This document shows, in pieces, positions 31,715-34,026 of a stretch of DNA of 34,026 nucleotides. The notes below the pieces were generated by a model, which saw nothing but the letters and a program-made list of their open reading frames with translations, searched no databases and was not told the DNA's origin. Position 1 is the stretch's first letter, and each line of letters starts with the position of its first letter. Made by a program: the position numbers and the translations under genes. The stretch is from a virus, in IMG/VR virus record IMGVR_UViG_3300005095_000056, positions 1 through 34,026 of that record; one strand, 5' to 3'.

Positions 31715-32401
31715 ATGAGTCAGCAACTAATATATCAAGGGGTTGATAAGAAAGATATACTTATCAACCTTGTTGATTGGAAAAGTATTCAGGAAAATGA
31801 TAAAAGTGAAGTATTTCTTGAAGTTTACAATGTTGAAACTGCATTTACAAGTAAACCAAGTAAAGTCATTATCTATTTCAACAAAGAAACAGAACCTACT
31901 ATGATCAAGGTTGAAGATTCATGTAGATCAAAAAATATTTGGTTAAAGCTTGATGACGATAATAAATTTAGAACATTTAAAGTTGAAAAATTTAAACTGA
32001 TGTTCCATAGCGATGGAGATTTTCACTCTACTGATATTCCAATGATGATTTTCAATCCTGAAAAACCTTACTGGTGTTATAGTAACAGAAACCCAATCCA
32101 TTCATATGATGATACTCTAAATCTTGTAAATGAGTTATTTGAAGTAGTTTATGGTGAAGGTTTTGAAAAGGCTGTTGAATTATTTGATGAAGATTACAAA
32201 AAAGAATTAAGATATATTAATAAGATTAAAAGAGTATCTGAAGAACTTGATAAGTTACTTGAGCGTACAGGAAGGGAAGATTTCTATGCGTTAAAGTACA
32301 AATTTATTGATAAAGAGCTTGATAACGGCTACAAAATTAAAGTTAAATTTGAATCAGGAAATTATGCAGTAAAATATATAGAGGAAGTCATTTATGTTTA
32401 A
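31715..32401 (+). CDS. Unrecognised 228-aa early-type protein
   Basis: The start follows AAAAGGAGTTTGTT. The product opens MSQQLIYQGVDKKDILINLV, has a mixed beta-rich first half (SKVIIYFNKETEPTMIKVED; FKLMFHSDGDFHSTDIPMM) with NPEKPYWCYSNRNPIHSYDD near residue 120. A helical second half (about 130-185) contains INKIKRVSEELDKLLERTGR. No catalytic motif is certain. Its last codons form the 5' arm of a terminator, so it closes this run of genes. Confidence 0.7.
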   Translation: MSQQLIYQGVDKKDILINLVDWKSIQENDKSEVFLEVYNVETAFTSKPSKVIIYFNKETEPTMIKVEDSCRSKNIWLKLDDDNKFRTFKVEKFKLMFHSDGDFHSTDIPMMIFNPEKPYWCYSNRNPIHSYDDTLNLVNELFEVVYGEGFEKAVELFDEDYKKELRYINKIKRVSEELDKLLERTGREDFYALKYKFIDKELDNGYKIKVKFESGNYAVKYIEEVIYV

Positions 32402-32417
32402 CTTCCTCTATTTTTTC
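32378..32417 (+). terminator. Terminator overlapping the end of the 228-aa gene
   Basis: ATAGAGGAAGT (32378-32388) and ACTTCCTCTAT (32401-32411) form a perfect 11-bp stem with a 12-base loop, followed by TTTTTCTTTG. The stop codon lies at the loop and 3' arm edge. Confidence 0.92.
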
Positions 32418-32528
32418 TTTGTTTTAAACTGGAGCCTATGTTAAACCAACCTAAAAGAAAGAAGTAAATGTGGTCAATGTGGAATTAAATTATATTAAAA
32501 ATAAATTAAATTGTCAAGGAGTTTGAAG

Positions 32529-33170
32529 ATGAAATTTGAAGAATTTGTTAAAGAATGGTATGATGTGATGAATGATTCAGGAATGATGACTAATATTAAT
32601 GATTTTCGTATTGATTTTAAAAATCAACAAATAATCATAAATATTGACCCTACAGTTGATCCAGATGATTCAGAATTATATTGTGTATTAGGTGATTATT
32701 TAAATAATATAAATGTAGGTGATCACAATTATATTATTTATACCACACCCGTTAAATGGAGATATGTTATTAAAGAAAAAGATAGTAAAACATGTCCTCC
32801 TTCAAATATCAATTGTTTTGTTGAAGTGAAAGAATTTATTGTTGATATTCGAGGAATTGGTGTTGAATTAAGAACATATGATGATCAATTTTTATATGAT
32901 ATTAAAAAATTTAAAGAAGTATTAAAGAGATATCTTGAAAACAATATAGATGCTGTAGGTATTTATTCTGATACAATTATTTTGTATAAGAATACAGATA
33001 GAGGTTCGTTAAAGAGTTTTATTGAGATACATAGAGATGAACATGATATTATTAAAGATTATCCTGAATTTAGTCATCATTATGTTTATGAGTCATATGA
33101 TGAAAAATATAAAGAAATAAAGAAACTTGTAATTGATTATATTTTAAATCTTGTGAAAGGTGATTGCTAA
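32529..33170 (+). CDS. Unrecognised 213-aa protein upstream of the DNA ligase
   Basis: The ATG at 32529 is chosen because AAGGAGTTTGAAG lies directly before it; a longer frame would need a TTG at 32511 overlapping that site. The product opens MKFEEFVKEWYDVMNDSGMM and is acidic, with alternating strands (IIINIDPTVDPDDSELYCVL) and Y- and D-rich loops. Residues about 155-190 contain a HRDEHD run and an SHHYVYESYDEKYKE stretch. No family recognised. Its TAA overlaps the ATG of the ligase gene (TAATG), so it is probably co-translated with the ligase; a replication or repair link is possible from that alone. Confidence 0.72.
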   Translation: MKFEEFVKEWYDVMNDSGMMTNINDFRIDFKNQQIIINIDPTVDPDDSELYCVLGDYLNNINVGDHNYIIYTTPVKWRYVIKEKDSKTCPPSNINCFVEVKEFIVDIRGIGVELRTYDDQFLYDIKKFKEVLKRYLENNIDAVGIYSDTIILYKNTDRGSLKSFIEIHRDEHDIIKDYPEFSHHYVYESYDEKYKEIKKLVIDYILNLVKGDC

Positions 33171-34026
33171 TGATTCCAATGTATCAGATAATTGAAGAAA
33201 TAAGAAATGCTGAAGGCACAAATGCTAAAAAAGAAGTGCTTAAAAAATATCAAGATAATCAAGATTTTAGAGCTTTACTGAAGCTAACTTATGACCCAAG
33301 ATTTAAGTATTGGATTACAGAAAAACAATTTAATCCTCAAAGAACAGGTGATAAAATTATTACGAAAGATTTCTTAATAGAATCTTTAAATCCATTATTT
33401 AAAAGAGAAGTTACTGGTCATGCAGCAAGAGATTATATTAATTCAAAAGGCGAAGAGCTTATAAAAGAAGAACAAGAAATTCTTAAGCTCGTATTAAAAA
33501 GAGATTTAAGAATTTCTTTAAATAGAAAATCAATTAATTCAGTATTTGGTGATTATTTTGTATTTGATCCACCATATATGAGATGTCAACTATTAAGTGA
33601 AAAAACTCAAAAAAGAATCAAATTTCCTGCTTATTGTCAATTAAAAGCAGATGGTATGTTTGTTAATATCATTCACAGATATGAGAATAATAGGCACTGG
33701 TTTGAATTAATGAGTAGACAAGGTGAAAGACTCTATGTTCTTGAAGCAATATTAAAAAATGATTTGATGAAAATTTTTGAACATGAATCAGCAATTGATA
33801 AAAACTTTGTAATTCATGGTGAGTGTCTCATTGAAGGAGTTAATGATAGAAAAATCTCAAATGGTATCTTAAATAGAGATGAAATACCAAGTGAGTATCA
33901 TGATAAAATCTATTTTATGTGTTGGGATGAAGTAAATTATTTTGATTGGTTAAATGGAGAACATAAAGTTCCATATGAAAGAAGATTTAGTATCTTAAAA
34001 GACTTTATTGAGAATAAAACTGATCA
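33170..34026 (+). CDS. 30: ATP-dependent DNA ligase, T4 gp30-like (3' end outside window)
   Basis: 285 codons are visible; the frame runs off the window (T4 gp30 is 487 aa). The ATG at 33170 overlaps the previous stop and follows AAAGGTGATTGCTA. Motif I is QLKADGMF with the AMP-accepting Lys at residue 159, the same number as in T4 ligase. Motif III-like FVIHGECLIEGV and the region SRQGERLY between them are also present. The N-terminal part (about 1-130) is helical, with GDKIITKDFLIESLNPLF as in gp30. It joins Okazaki fragments and nicks during phage replication. Confidence 0.93.
   Translation, partial: MIPMYQIIEEIRNAEGTNAKKEVLKKYQDNQDFRALLKLTYDPRFKYWITEKQFNPQRTGDKIITKDFLIESLNPLFKREVTGHAARDYINSKGEELIKEEQEILKLVLKRDLRISLNRKSINSVFGDYFVFDPPYMRCQLLSEKTQKRIKFPAYCQLKADGMFVNIIHRYENNRHWFELMSRQGERLYVLEAILKNDLMKIFEHESAIDKNFVIHGECLIEGVNDRKISNGILNRDEIPSEYHDKIYFMCWDEVNYFDWLNGEHKVPYERRFSILKDFIENKTD

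Overview
The window is part of the genome of a strongly AT-rich, T4-like tailed phage (myovirus type). Supporting this are a gp23-type major capsid protein, a gp21-type prohead protease, a gp20-type portal, a gp41/DnaB-type helicase and a gp30-type ATP-dependent DNA ligase whose catalytic Lys sits at residue 159. The host cannot be read from the sequence. The low GC and the mix of T4-like core genes with zinc-finger endonucleases would fit a phage of Campylobacterota, but that is inference. I saw no tRNA, CRISPR array, transposase or integrase.

Layout. (1) 1-5208: the end of a probable RNA ligase, small unrecognised plus-strand genes, one minus-strand unknown, and a large free-standing homing endonuclease with its own promoter. 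(2) 5267-6754 (minus): major capsid protein. (3) 6755-7673 (plus): a small island between capsid and protease genes, holding two copies of a recurring promoter, a long structured RNA and two short overlapping genes. (4) 7734-27916 (minus): the virion block. In transcription order it holds an unknown 576-aa protein, a 1874-aa tape-measure-like protein with an embedded T4-type lysozyme, a TGT/DpdA-like protein, helicase, very acidic protein, small membrane protein, portal, fibre-like proteins, DUF1353 protein, a GNAT/acidic gene, a membrane head protein and the prohead protease. (5) 27917-28444: a divergent regulatory region. (6) 28445-34026 (plus): two tandem membrane-associated paralogs, then a run of small early-type genes leading into the DNA ligase.

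How it fits together. Many genes end in hairpin/T-tract terminators, several of which overlap the last codons. Capsid, protease, membrane head protein and the acidic product of the GNAT gene all carry an LxE-Ser site within about the first 25 residues. This suggests that the gp21-like protease trims a short propeptide from each during prohead maturation. Plus-strand early-type genes share an extended ribosome binding site (AAGGAGTTTG), and four carry the promoter core ATATAAATCAT; three of those promoters lead into folded 5' leaders. Minus-strand virion genes use AAAAAGGA-type sites, some with a T4-late-like TATAAATA upstream.

The most unusual points are the TGT/DpdA-like gene inside the virion block, the folded leaders and 12+17 bp RNA rod near 7.0 kb, the GNAT gene with an in-frame internal start, and the shared propeptide code.
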